Assembly (NCBI RefSeq): GCF_039710355.1
Contig: NZ_JBDKWZ010000001.1
Span: 744,001-808,000, forward strand
DNA: 64,000 bases
Direction: 5' to 3'
From: Rapidithrix thailandica
GTDB lineage: Bacteria > Bacteroidota > Bacteroidia > Cytophagales > Flammeovirgaceae
Part shown: piece after piece, positions 1 to 7,634 of the stretch
Layout of the letters: every line of letters starts with the position of its first letter
Position numbering within the stretch: the stretch's first letter is position 1
The notes under the pieces: model-generated
Database searches by the model: none
What the model was told of the DNA's origin: nothing
What the model saw: the letters and a program-made list of their open reading frames with translations, nothing else
Made by a program: the position numbers and the translations under genes

Positions 1-140
1 GGATTGAGGGAAAGCCGATGTGGGAACCGGAAGGGCCATAGAGCCAGGTAAAATGTAATGGGGCAGGAGAAGGAAGAGTGTAATGGATGAATGAGAAGCC
101 TCTATAGTTAAAGTATGATGTTCAAATTCTAAAAAATATT
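1..140. other. Unassigned left edge
   Basis: I see no convincing coding frame or RNA gene in this short stretch before the first gene. It may be intergenic DNA plus the edge of a gene outside the window. The last 20 bases are AT-rich and should hold the leader of the symporter gene. Confidence 0.4.
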
Positions 141-1640
141 ATGGGTGCGCAGTTAGTGTTTTTTGTTATAGTAACTTACTTTATTCTCGTTTTTTTAATT
201 TCATTTTTCACTGCCAGAGGGGCTACGACCAATACCTTTTTTAATGCTGACAAAGGCTCCCCTTGGTACATTGTCGCTTTTGGGATGATTGGAGCAACCC
301 TCTCCGGAGTCACGTTTATTTCAGTGCCGGGCTGGGTAGGCGAAAGTGGCTTTAGTTATTTTCAAATGGTATTGGGCTATGTAGTAGGATATGCGGTGAT
401 TGCTACGGTATTGCTCCCGCTGTATTACAAACTGAACCTGATTTCCATTTACTCTTATTTGGAAAAACGCTTTGGCTTTTGGTCCTATAAAACGGGGGCC
501 TTCTTCTTTTTGATTTCCCGGACCATCGGGGCGGCATTTCGCTTGTTTCTCATTGCGGGGGTATTGCAAATCTTCCTGTTCAATGAGTTGGGAATCAGTT
601 TTGGCTTTACCGTATTGATCACAATCGCTTTGATATGGCTGTATACGTTTCGTGGAGGTATTAATACCATCGTATGGACAGATACTCTGCAAACGGCTTT
701 TATGCTCAGTGCCGTGGGGCTGACCATCTATATTATCATTCAAGACTTGGGCGTGGATTTCAATCAGGCCATGGTGATGATTCAGGATAGCAATTATGCC
801 AAAGTGTTTTTCTGGGAAATAGGAGATAAAAAATACTTCTTCAAACAGTTTTTGGGTGGCGCATTTATCGCCATTGTAATGACCGGACTGGATCAGGATA
901 TGATGCAAAAAAACCTGACCTGCCGCAATCTCAACGATGCCCAAAAGAACATGTATTGGTTCAGTTTTGCCTTGGTCATTACCAAAGTTTGCTTTCTGGC
1001 TTTAGGGGCGCTGTTGTTTATGTATGCAACCAAAAATGGAATTGCCCTTCCGGAAAACGGAGACGATCTGTACCCGATGATTGCCAAATCGCATTTGGGA
1101 ATGATGGCTGGAGTAGTCTTTTTATTAGGAGTAATTGCCGCTGCCTATTCCAGTGCCGATTCCGCACTTACCTCTTTAACGACATCCTTTTGTATTGACT
1201 TTTTGGACTTTGATAAAATTAAAACCGGAGAAGCAAAAAAACGCATGAGACGGATTCAGGTGCATTTGATGTTTTCCGTTCTCCTGTTCTTGTTGATTAT
1301 GTTGTTTAAAGCCATCAACAATGACAGCGTCATTGATCAGGTGTTTACGGTGGCCAGTTATACGTATGGGCCTTTGTTGGGGCTGTTTTCTTTTGGCTTG
1401 TTCACCAACTGGAAAATCAAAGATTTGTATGTGCCTTATGTTTGTGCCGTATCCCCGGTGATCTGTTATTTATTAAACTTCTTTTCGGAAAGCCTTTTTG
1501 GGGAAGGCTTTCAATTTGGCTATGAACTGTTGATTATCAACGGTGCCCTGACCTTTATCGGTTTGGCTTTATTGATTAAAAAAGAAAAGCCCTCCAAAGC
1601 AGAAGTGGTCATCAGTGAAACCGGGGCCCGCGGAGCGTAA
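141..1640 (+). CDS. Sodium:solute symporter (SSS family)
   Basis: Inner-membrane permease of the solute:sodium symporter family, 499 residues, close to the usual family length. The protein is hydrophobic throughout, with about 13 membrane segments. Family features include the N-terminal stretch around residues 48-70 (GMIGATLSGVTFISVPG), a central TFRGGINTIVWTD segment near residue 170 and AAAYSSADSALTSL near residue 335, which matches the sodium-site region of the family. The substrate cannot be read from sequence. It is upstream of the uronate cluster, but a repeat element and the LacI promoter separate them, so uronate transport is only a guess. The ATG start directly precedes the first membrane helix. 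Confidence 0.85.
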   Translation: MGAQLVFFVIVTYFILVFLISFFTARGATTNTFFNADKGSPWYIVAFGMIGATLSGVTFISVPGWVGESGFSYFQMVLGYVVGYAVIATVLLPLYYKLNLISIYSYLEKRFGFWSYKTGAFFFLISRTIGAAFRLFLIAGVLQIFLFNELGISFGFTVLITIALIWLYTFRGGINTIVWTDTLQTAFMLSAVGLTIYIIIQDLGVDFNQAMVMIQDSNYAKVFFWEIGDKKYFFKQFLGGAFIAIVMTGLDQDMMQKNLTCRNLNDAQKNMYWFSFALVITKVCFLALGALLFMYATKNGIALPENGDDLYPMIAKSHLGMMAGVVFLLGVIAAAYSSADSALTSLTTSFCIDFLDFDKIKTGEAKKRMRRIQVHLMFSVLLFLLIMLFKAINNDSVIDQVFTVASYTYGPLLGLFSFGLFTNWKIKDLYVPYVCAVSPVICYLLNFFSESLFGEGFQFGYELLIINGALTFIGLALLIKKEKPSKAEVVISETGARGA

Positions 1641-1663
1641 GGCTCAAATTTAGCTGTTAAAAA

Positions 1664-1757
1664 GAGGCTGTCTGAAAAGTCGATATATAGCCATTAGGGT
1701 TTACACAAAAATTACTGATTATATATCAAGTATTTGTGATTTAGAACCTTTGTGGCA
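1664..1757. repeat. Degenerate copy of a MITE-like palindromic element
   Basis: This stretch starts with gaggctgtctgaaaag (1664-1679) and continues into a cgatatatagcca segment. It ends with ttagaacctttgtggca (1741-1757). The same order of blocks occurs at 35082-35225. Its inner arms ccattagggtt (1691-1701) and aacctttgtgg (1745-1755) are partly complementary. The right terminal repeat seen in the other copy is not recognisable, so this copy looks truncated or decayed. It lies just upstream of the LacI operator region. Confidence 0.6.
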
Positions 1758-1862
1758 TTTTATACTCTGACCAAACAGGTGCTGATCAATCTATTTTACA
1801 AAGGCAAGGGTAGGATTTGTTTGCATTTTTATGGCATCCTTAATATCTTTTTGCTTTTCAAA

Positions 1863-1878
1863 ATACAATCGATTGTAT
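1863..1878. promoter_or_regulatory. LacI-type operator upstream of the regulator gene
   Basis: Perfect 16-bp palindrome atacaatcgattgtat with a central CG, the typical geometry of LacI/GalR operators. Its core acaatcgattgt is repeated exactly at 3042-3053 before the GH88 gene. A half site, atacaatcgc, follows at 1913-1922, directly before the start codon. The TTG inside the palindrome (1873-1875) is placed as the -33 element of the promoter at 1896-1903, so binding would block the regulator's own promoter. Confidence 0.75.
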
Positions 1879-1895
1879 ATTTACAAACTTTCTTT

Positions 1896-1903
1896 TATCT
1901 TTG
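1896..1903 (+). promoter_or_regulatory. Bacteroidota -7 promoter element of the LacI gene
   Basis: TATCTTTG matches the Bacteroidota -7 consensus TAnnTTTG. It sits 20 bases after the TTG at 1873-1875 and about 20 bases before the start codon. A start of transcription near 1910 would place the half operator at 1913-1922 just downstream of +1. Confidence 0.6.
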
Positions 1904-1922
1904 GAAAGAAGAATACAATCGC

Positions 1923-2945
1923 ATGGGAAAAAAACAAACCACCATACACGACATTGCCAAAGAACTTAAGCTGAATGCTTCTACAGTTTCCAGGGCATTA
2001 AACGATGATTCCAGGGTCAAAAAAGAAACTAAAGAATTGGTAAAACAGACTGCCAAACAGTTGAATTACCAACCGAATACAATGGCTTCGGGGCTGCGGA
2101 AAGGCAGAAGTAACACACTGGGAGTGGTGATCCCCCGGATCAACCGGCATTTTTTTTCCAACGTGATCTATGGGATTGAGGCCGTCACCAACAAAGCGGG
2201 CTATCATGTGATTATCTGCCAGACAGACGAGTCTTATGAAAAGGAAGTGGAAGGGATCGAAACGCTGTTGAGTGCCCGGGTAGATGGCATCTTGTTATCT
2301 GTCAGTAAACAAACCAAAGACAGTGAACATCTGAAAAAAATCGTGGACCAAGGCATCCATTTGTTACTGTTCGACCGGGTGTTTGAAGAATTGGAAGTGA
2401 GCCAGGTAGTATTGGACGATTTTGCCGGAAGTTTTGAGGCTGTTGAGCATTTAGTGGCTCAAGGTTGCCGGAAAATTGCGCACCTGGGAGGGCCGGATTA
2501 TTTGAATATATACCGGAATCGTAGAAAGGGGTATCTGGCGGCCTTGGAAAAGCACGGCCTGGAAGTAAAAGAAGAGTGGGTGCTTGAAGATGCCTTAACC
2601 AAAGTCCGGGGCAGGGAAGTGATACGAGAACTAATGCAATCAGAAGACAAACCGGATGCCTTGTTTTGTGCCAGTGATTTTTCGGCCTTGGGAGCCATCT
2701 TGCAATTGAAAGAAATGCAAGTGAAAATTCCGGAAGAGGTGGCGGTAGTAGGCTTTGCCAATGAGCCTTATACGGATATTATGTGTCCTACACTTACCTC
2801 CGTAGAGCAATACAGTGTGCAAATGGGAAAGTATGTGGCCGAGCTTTTTATTGAAGAAATTCAATCCAAACAGAAACAAGTGAAGCCGCAGAAAATCATC
2901 GTTTCTCCGAAATTGATGATCCGGGAATCTTCTTTGAAAAAGTAG
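1923..2945 (+). CDS. LacI/GalR-family transcriptional regulator of the uronate cluster
   Basis: DNA-binding regulator of 340 residues. Residues 5-55 form the LacI helix-turn-helix and hinge (TIHDIAKELKLNASTVSRAL). Residues 60-335 form a periplasmic-binding-protein-like sensor domain (GVVIPRINRHFFSNVIYGIE, DALFCASDFSALGAI). An upstream extension of the frame to 1752 exists, but it would translate the operator and promoter and is unlike the family, so I place the start at the ATG at 1923. Perfect palindromes before this gene and before the GH88 gene suggest autoregulation and control of the downstream cluster. The inducer is probably a uronate intermediate (inference). Confidence 0.9.
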   Translation: MGKKQTTIHDIAKELKLNASTVSRALNDDSRVKKETKELVKQTAKQLNYQPNTMASGLRKGRSNTLGVVIPRINRHFFSNVIYGIEAVTNKAGYHVIICQTDESYEKEVEGIETLLSARVDGILLSVSKQTKDSEHLKKIVDQGIHLLLFDRVFEELEVSQVVLDDFAGSFEAVEHLVAQGCRKIAHLGGPDYLNIYRNRRKGYLAALEKHGLEVKEEWVLEDALTKVRGREVIRELMQSEDKPDALFCASDFSALGAILQLKEMQVKIPEEVAVVGFANEPYTDIMCPTLTSVEQYSVQMGKYVAELFIEEIQSKQKQVKPQKIIVSPKLMIRESSLKK

Positions 2946-3041
2946 CCTACAGGCTGATAGAGGAGGCACTGTAAGGTGCAAAGCAAGTTTAGAGTTTTTT
3001 ATTTTCAGATTTCTAAATCAGTTTTCTTTGTCAAAAAAAAG

Positions 3042-3053
3042 ACAATCGATTGT
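3042..3053. promoter_or_regulatory. LacI-type operator before the GH88 gene
   Basis: Palindrome acaatcgattgt, identical to the core of the palindrome at 1863-1878. It lies about 55 bases before the GH88 start. A TTTG at 3027-3030 and an AT-rich segment beginning at 3053 would serve as -33 and -7 elements, placing the operator within the promoter, so bound regulator would repress the cluster. Confidence 0.75.
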
Positions 3054-3107
3054 ATTTATAAGAATGATCTATTATCCTAACTCAATACTTTTTGATTGAT
3101 ACCTACT

Positions 3108-4343
3108 ATGTTGAAAATGAACAAATACTTTTTGGGAATGTTAGCCGGCCTCTGTTTATGGGGATGTGGCTCAACTTCAAAGCAGCAGGAAAATGCCGGT
3201 CAAGAGCAAGCAAACACAGTAACTTTTTCACAGGCCCAAGTGAAAGAGGCACTGGATTTCAGCGTGCAACAATATTTGGGGATGGCCAAGCACTTGCCCG
3301 ATAGTATAATGCCCCGTACCACCAATACGAAAGACGGCAGTTTAAGAACAAGTGGCACCTCATGGTGGACCAGTGGTTTTTACCCTGGTACCTTATGGTA
3401 TTTATACGAAGCTTCGGGAAATGAACAAATCAAACAGGAAGCAATTAAAAGAACGGCTTACATTGAAAAAGAAAAGCATAACAAAGGGACCCATGATTTA
3501 GGGTTTATGCTTTACTGTAGCTTTGGCAATGGCTATCGTCTCACGGATAATGAAGCGTACAAAGAGATTATGATTACCGGAGCCAATTCGTTGAGTACCC
3601 GTTTTGACGAAACGGTAGGTTGTATCAAGTCCTGGGATCATGGCAAATGGAAATTTCCGGTGATTATTGATAACATGATGAACCTGGAATTTTTATTCTG
3701 GGCTACCAAAGCTACCGGAGATTCTTCTTATTATCACACTGCAGTAAAACACGCAGACACAACGCTCAAAAATCACTTTCGGGCTGATCACAGTTCCTAT
3801 CATGTCATCGATTACGATCCGGAAACCGGAGAAGTCGTCCAAAAGAAAACTCACCAAGGGTTTAGCGATGAGTCGGCTTGGGCCCGGGGGCAAATGTGGG
3901 GCTTGTACGGTTACATCTTGTGCTACCGGGAAACGCAACAACCGCGTTACCTGGATCAAGCGATCCATATTGCCGAATTTGTATTGAACCATCCTAATTT
4001 GCCGGAAGACTTGGTGCCGTATTGGGATTTTAATGCTGTGGATATTCCGAAGGCAAGCCGGGACGTTTCGGCCGGATCGCTTTTGTGTTCTGCGCTTTTG
4101 GAATTGAGCCAATATGTAGATACGGATAAAAAAACCAAATATTTGGAGGCAGCCGAACAACTGCTGATTTCACTCTCTTCCGATAAATACCGTGCAAAGC
4201 TGGGTGAGAACAATCATTTTCTGTTGAAATACAGTGTTGGGAGTATGCCGCACAACAGTGAGGTGGACGTACCTTTAACCTACGCAGACTACTACTATAT
4301 CGAAGCCTTGTTGCGCTTTCAGGAATTAAGCCGCAAAAGCTAA
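3108..4343 (+). CDS. GH88 unsaturated glucuronyl hydrolase (lipoprotein)
   Basis: Cleaves the delta-4,5-unsaturated uronic acid left at the non-reducing end of oligosaccharides by polysaccharide lyases. The N-terminus has a lipoprotein signal (LCLWGCGS), so it is expected to be anchored in the periplasm or outer membrane. Family marks are WWTSGFYPGTLWYLYE, HDLGF with Asp 130, IIDNMMNLEFLFWA with Asp 188, and SDESAWARGQMWGLYGY; the two Asp residues correspond to the catalytic pair of Bacillus UGL. I use the ATG at 3108; 3117 is possible, and a TTG at 3096 is less likely. The family acts on glycosaminoglycan, pectin-type or ulvan-type oligosaccharides, and the substrate here is unresolved. KduI and a KduD-like gene follow. 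Confidence 0.9.
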   Translation: MLKMNKYFLGMLAGLCLWGCGSTSKQQENAGQEQANTVTFSQAQVKEALDFSVQQYLGMAKHLPDSIMPRTTNTKDGSLRTSGTSWWTSGFYPGTLWYLYEASGNEQIKQEAIKRTAYIEKEKHNKGTHDLGFMLYCSFGNGYRLTDNEAYKEIMITGANSLSTRFDETVGCIKSWDHGKWKFPVIIDNMMNLEFLFWATKATGDSSYYHTAVKHADTTLKNHFRADHSSYHVIDYDPETGEVVQKKTHQGFSDESAWARGQMWGLYGYILCYRETQQPRYLDQAIHIAEFVLNHPNLPEDLVPYWDFNAVDIPKASRDVSAGSLLCSALLELSQYVDTDKKTKYLEAAEQLLISLSSDKYRAKLGENNHFLLKYSVGSMPHNSEVDVPLTYADYYYIEALLRFQELSRKS

Positions 4344-4389
4344 GGGGCATTTTAGAAGCTAAATTTTAACATCAAAAATAATAATCGTT

Positions 4390-5232
4390 ATGTCTATCAG
4401 GTATGAAGAAAGATTTGCAGCTCACCCGGAAGATGCAAAACAGTATGGTACGGAGCGTTTGAGAAGGGATTTTTTAATAGAGAATCTCATGCAGGCTGAT
4501 CAAATCAATTTGGTGTATACACATTATGACCGGTTTATCGCAGGGGGTGCCGTACCGGTACAGACTTCCTTACACCTCAAATCCATCGACCCGTTGAAAG
4601 CGGAGTATTTTCTGGAAAGAAGAGAAATGGGAATCATCAATGTAGGAGGAAAAGGCATTGTCAAAGCCGATGGCGAAGTGTACGAATTGGAGTACAAAGA
4701 AGCATTGTATTTGGGCCGGGGTACCCGGGAAGTGACTTTCGAAAGTGCGAATGCTGCCCAGCCCGCTCACCTGTATATTAACTCAGCACCTGCACATACT
4801 GCTTATCCCAGTAAGAAAATTACTTTGGCTGATGCGGAAGTTGTGGAGTTGGGTTCTTTGGAAACGTCCAATGCCCGGGTGATTAATAAATTGATCGTCA
4901 ATAGTGTAGTGAAGACGTGCCAACTACAAATGGGAATGACGGCTCTGCAACCGGGAAGTGTTTGGAATACGATGCCTGCACACACCCATACCCGTAGGAT
5001 GGAAGTGTATTTTTATTTCGAAGTGCCGGAAGGACAGGCTGTTTGCCATTATATGGGACAACCACAAGAGACGCGACACATCTGGATGAAAGACCGAGAA
5101 GCAGTAATTTCTCCTTCCTGGTCAATCCACTCAGGAGCCGGTACCAGCAACTACACCTTTATCTGGGGGATGGCCGGAGAAAACCTGGACTATGGAGATA
5201 TGGATGTGGCCCAACCACAAGATTTGAAGTAA
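4390..5232 (+). CDS. kduI: 5-keto-4-deoxyuronate isomerase
   Basis: Cytosolic zinc isomerase that converts 5-keto-4-deoxyuronate (the spontaneously opened form of the unsaturated uronate released by GH88) to 2,5-diketo-3-deoxygluconate. The 280-residue length is typical. The metal ligands His198, His200, Glu205 and His247 are all present (PAHTHTRRME and SIHSGAG), offset by two from the Escherichia coli enzyme. It lies 46 bases after the GH88 gene, so co-transcription is likely. A 12-bp hairpin follows. Confidence 0.96.
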   Translation: MSIRYEERFAAHPEDAKQYGTERLRRDFLIENLMQADQINLVYTHYDRFIAGGAVPVQTSLHLKSIDPLKAEYFLERREMGIINVGGKGIVKADGEVYELEYKEALYLGRGTREVTFESANAAQPAHLYINSAPAHTAYPSKKITLADAEVVELGSLETSNARVINKLIVNSVVKTCQLQMGMTALQPGSVWNTMPAHTHTRRMEVYFYFEVPEGQAVCHYMGQPQETRHIWMKDREAVISPSWSIHSGAGTSNYTFIWGMAGENLDYGDMDVAQPQDLK

Positions 5233-5243
5233 TCTTCAGTCAA

Positions 5244-5278
5244 AGCCCTCCGGTGTGGAATTTCACCACCGGAGGGCT
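5244..5278 (+). terminator. Hairpin between kduI and the KduD-like gene
   Basis: Perfect 12-bp stem agccctccggtg (5244-5255) with caccggagggct (5267-5278). No strong T run follows, so it may be a weak terminator or a processing or stabilising hairpin within the operon rather than a full stop. Confidence 0.5.
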
Positions 5279-5363
5279 GTATTGACTTTTAAAGAGAGGC
5301 CAGACGACTTGTTTTTTCGCTTTCGTATCGGAAGTGTCTTCATTAAAAAAAATAAAATTCACC

Positions 5364-6155
5364 ATGTCATTATCTTTATTCGATTTAAAAAATAAAATAG
5401 CGCTGATTACCGGAGGAACCCATGGCTTGGGGATGGCTATGGCCAAAGGGCTGGGTAAAGCCGGGGCGACTTTGGTCATCAACGGGCATACACCTGAAAA
5501 AATGGAGAAAGCGCTGGCTGAATACAAGGCAGAGGGCCTGACGGCTTACGGCTATTTGTTTGATGTCACGAAAGAGGAAGAAGTAAAACAGCAGTTAGCA
5601 ATAATTGAAAACGAAGTCGGGGCCATTGATATTTTGGTGAATAATGCCGGGATCATCAAACGGACTCCCTTGGTCGAAATGGAGGTGGCGGATTTCGAAC
5701 AAGTCTTGAAAGTGGACCTGACCGCTCCGTTTATTATGGCGAAGCATGTCGTTAAGGGTATGATAGAGAGAAAGGCCGGTAAGATTATCAACATATGTTC
5801 GATGATGAGTGAACTGGGCCGGAATACGGTAGGGGCTTATGCTGCGGCCAAAGGAGGTTTGAAAATGCTTACGCAAAATATGGCCACCGAATGGGCCAGG
5901 CATAATATCCAAATCAATGGAATAGGACCAGGCTATTTTGCGACTAGCCAAACGGCTCCTATCCGGGTAGAAGGTCATCCGTTCAACGATTTTATCGTCA
6001 ACCGTACGCCTGCGGGCAAATGGGGCGAGCCGGGAGAATTGGCCGGTGCCGCAATCTTTCTGGCATCCGAGGCATCTAACTTCGTCAATGGACATATCCT
6101 GTATGTAGACGGAGGAATTTTGGCGACCATCGGAAAACCTTCCAACGAGGAGTAA
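5364..6155 (+). CDS. kduD: KduD-like SDR, 2-dehydro-3-deoxygluconate 5-dehydrogenase or gluconate 5-dehydrogenase
   Basis: Cytosolic NAD(P)-dependent short-chain dehydrogenase of 263 residues. It has the cofactor motif TGGTHGLG (16-23), the NNAG motif near 93, and the catalytic Ser and YAAAK near 140-160. The C-terminus FVNGHILYVDGG is typical of classical SDRs. Context after kduI suggests reduction of 2,5-diketo-3-deoxygluconate to 2-keto-3-deoxygluconate. Gluconate 5-dehydrogenases look very similar, so the exact substrate is inferred from neighbours. A GTG at 5334 would add ten lysine-rich residues; the ATG at 5364 fits the family better. Confidence 0.85.
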   Translation: MSLSLFDLKNKIALITGGTHGLGMAMAKGLGKAGATLVINGHTPEKMEKALAEYKAEGLTAYGYLFDVTKEEEVKQQLAIIENEVGAIDILVNNAGIIKRTPLVEMEVADFEQVLKVDLTAPFIMAKHVVKGMIERKAGKIINICSMMSELGRNTVGAYAAAKGGLKMLTQNMATEWARHNIQINGIGPGYFATSQTAPIRVEGHPFNDFIVNRTPAGKWGEPGELAGAAIFLASEASNFVNGHILYVDGGILATIGKPSNEE

Positions 6156-6268
6156 AAGCAAAAAAGCGATGAACTCAGGACCAAGCGGTCCCATCCGTTA
6201 GGGCGTATTTGACAAAGCCCCAAAGGATGATGGTAAAAAATTTCATTCTGATAAAGCTTTCTATGATT

Positions 6269-7558
6269 ATGAAAAATGTTAATCTCCGGTTTTCTTTTTA
6301 CAAAAGTTGTGCGTTGATGGGCCTCGTCATAGCCGCATGTAGCCCTCAGCAAAAACAGGAGTCCTCCGAAGAGGTGCTCACTATTCAATTGGAGAATACC
6401 TTGTCCATTGCCCGGCCGGATGAGCCATTGGTTTTTACCAAAGAGCAAATGGAACAATGGGCAGGGAAATCGACCGAAGGATATCCGGTATTTATCACTA
6501 CCCAAGGAGATACGTTACCCAGTCAAACGGATGATGTAAACAGCGATGGCCAATGGGATGAGGCCGCATTGGTGTATTCCTTCCGGCCTCAGGAAAAAGT
6601 AAGTTTGCAATTGGGCTTTGTCAAAGCGGATCAATTTCCGGAATTCCCGGCACGGACCAATGTACGTTTAGGGGTGAGTCGTAACCGGGATGGTAATTAT
6701 GCGGATGCCCAGCAGGAAGTAAGAGACCCGGAACATCAGCCACAGTCACAACCGCCTTTGTACCAAATGGAAGGCCCGGCCTGGGAAAATGATAAAGTAG
6801 CCTTCCGCTCCTATTTCGATAAGCGGAATGGCAAAGATATTTTCGGAAAACAGCGTCCTGAACTGGTGATGGACAAAGTGGGGATTGAAGGGAATTATCA
6901 TGAACTGAACGATTGGGGAATGGATGTGTTAAAGGTGGGTGGTTCTTTGGGTTCCGGAGCTTTGGCAATGATGGATCAGGAAGGGCAGTTGGTACGCTTG
7001 GGCGAAACGGATGCCGCGTCTTTTAAAGTGATTGCCGAGGGACCTGCCAGAGCAATCATGACCTTGAATTATGAAGGTTGGGATGTGGATGGCCAAAAGT
7101 TGAACTTGACCGAAACCATTACCATCTGGGCAGGACAATACTGGACGCAGAGTGATGTCGCCATTGAAGGTGTGGAAGGAGAAAAAACATTGGTGACAGG
7201 GATTGTGAATAAATACAGCGATGAGGCGATTAGCCAAACTGTAGCAGATTATTCGGTACTGGCTACACATGCTCAGCAAAGTGAAAATAAAGATATTTTG
7301 GGTATGGGACTATTGGTGGCCAAGCAGTTCTACACGGGTGAAGGAGAGACGTTGAAAGAAGGAGATGGGGTAACCGAAACCTATTTTACCCAACTCAAAA
7401 TAGCAGAAGGTAAGCCGGCCACTTTTTATTTTGTATCTGCCTGGGAACGCTCAAATCCTGTTTTTGCCGAGAAAGAAGGCTTTGTAAAATTGTTACAAGA
7501 ATACGCCACACGACTGAGCCGTCCGGTGAAAGTAACTCAAGCAAAAGCAACTTTGTAA
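6269..7558 (+). CDS. DUF4861 family lipoprotein
   Basis: Secreted lipoprotein of about 429 residues with a signal peptide ending in VIAACSP, so acylation at Cys is expected. The body matches the DUF4861 family as I know it: WDEAALVYSF, a central YFDKRNGKDIFGKQ and FYFVSAWERS near the end. The family is commonly found in pectin- and uronate-utilisation loci of Bacteroidota, and its enzymatic role is not settled. It is the last gene of the uronate cluster and is followed by a strong terminator. ATG 6269 begins a clean signal peptide; frame upstream to 6209 adds an implausible leader. Confidence 0.8.
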   Translation: MKNVNLRFSFYKSCALMGLVIAACSPQQKQESSEEVLTIQLENTLSIARPDEPLVFTKEQMEQWAGKSTEGYPVFITTQGDTLPSQTDDVNSDGQWDEAALVYSFRPQEKVSLQLGFVKADQFPEFPARTNVRLGVSRNRDGNYADAQQEVRDPEHQPQSQPPLYQMEGPAWENDKVAFRSYFDKRNGKDIFGKQRPELVMDKVGIEGNYHELNDWGMDVLKVGGSLGSGALAMMDQEGQLVRLGETDAASFKVIAEGPARAIMTLNYEGWDVDGQKLNLTETITIWAGQYWTQSDVAIEGVEGEKTLVTGIVNKYSDEAISQTVADYSVLATHAQQSENKDILGMGLLVAKQFYTGEGETLKEGDGVTETYFTQLKIAEGKPATFYFVSAWERSNPVFAEKEGFVKLLQEYATRLSRPVKVTQAKATL

Positions 7559-7582
7559 ATAATCAAAAATATATATCAAAAA

Positions 7583-7616
7583 AGGACCCTGGTATGATAC
7601 TGCCAGGGTCCTTTTT
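7583..7616 (+). terminator. Rho-independent terminator of the uronate cluster
   Basis: Stem aggaccctgg (7583-7592) with ccagggtcct (7603-7612) followed by a T run. It ends the forward uronate cluster and is placed to act also on the convergent BatA-like gene. Confidence 0.85.
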
Positions 7617-7634
7617 TATACTTTAACTGTTTTT

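Noticed and set aside
321..944. Long reverse-strand open frame inside the symporter gene
   Set aside because: It lies fully within a clear coding sequence on the other strand and has no protein-like features.
1752..1922. A longer LacI protein starting at 1752
   Set aside because: The extension would translate across the operator and promoter and is hydrophobic, unlike any LacI N-terminus.
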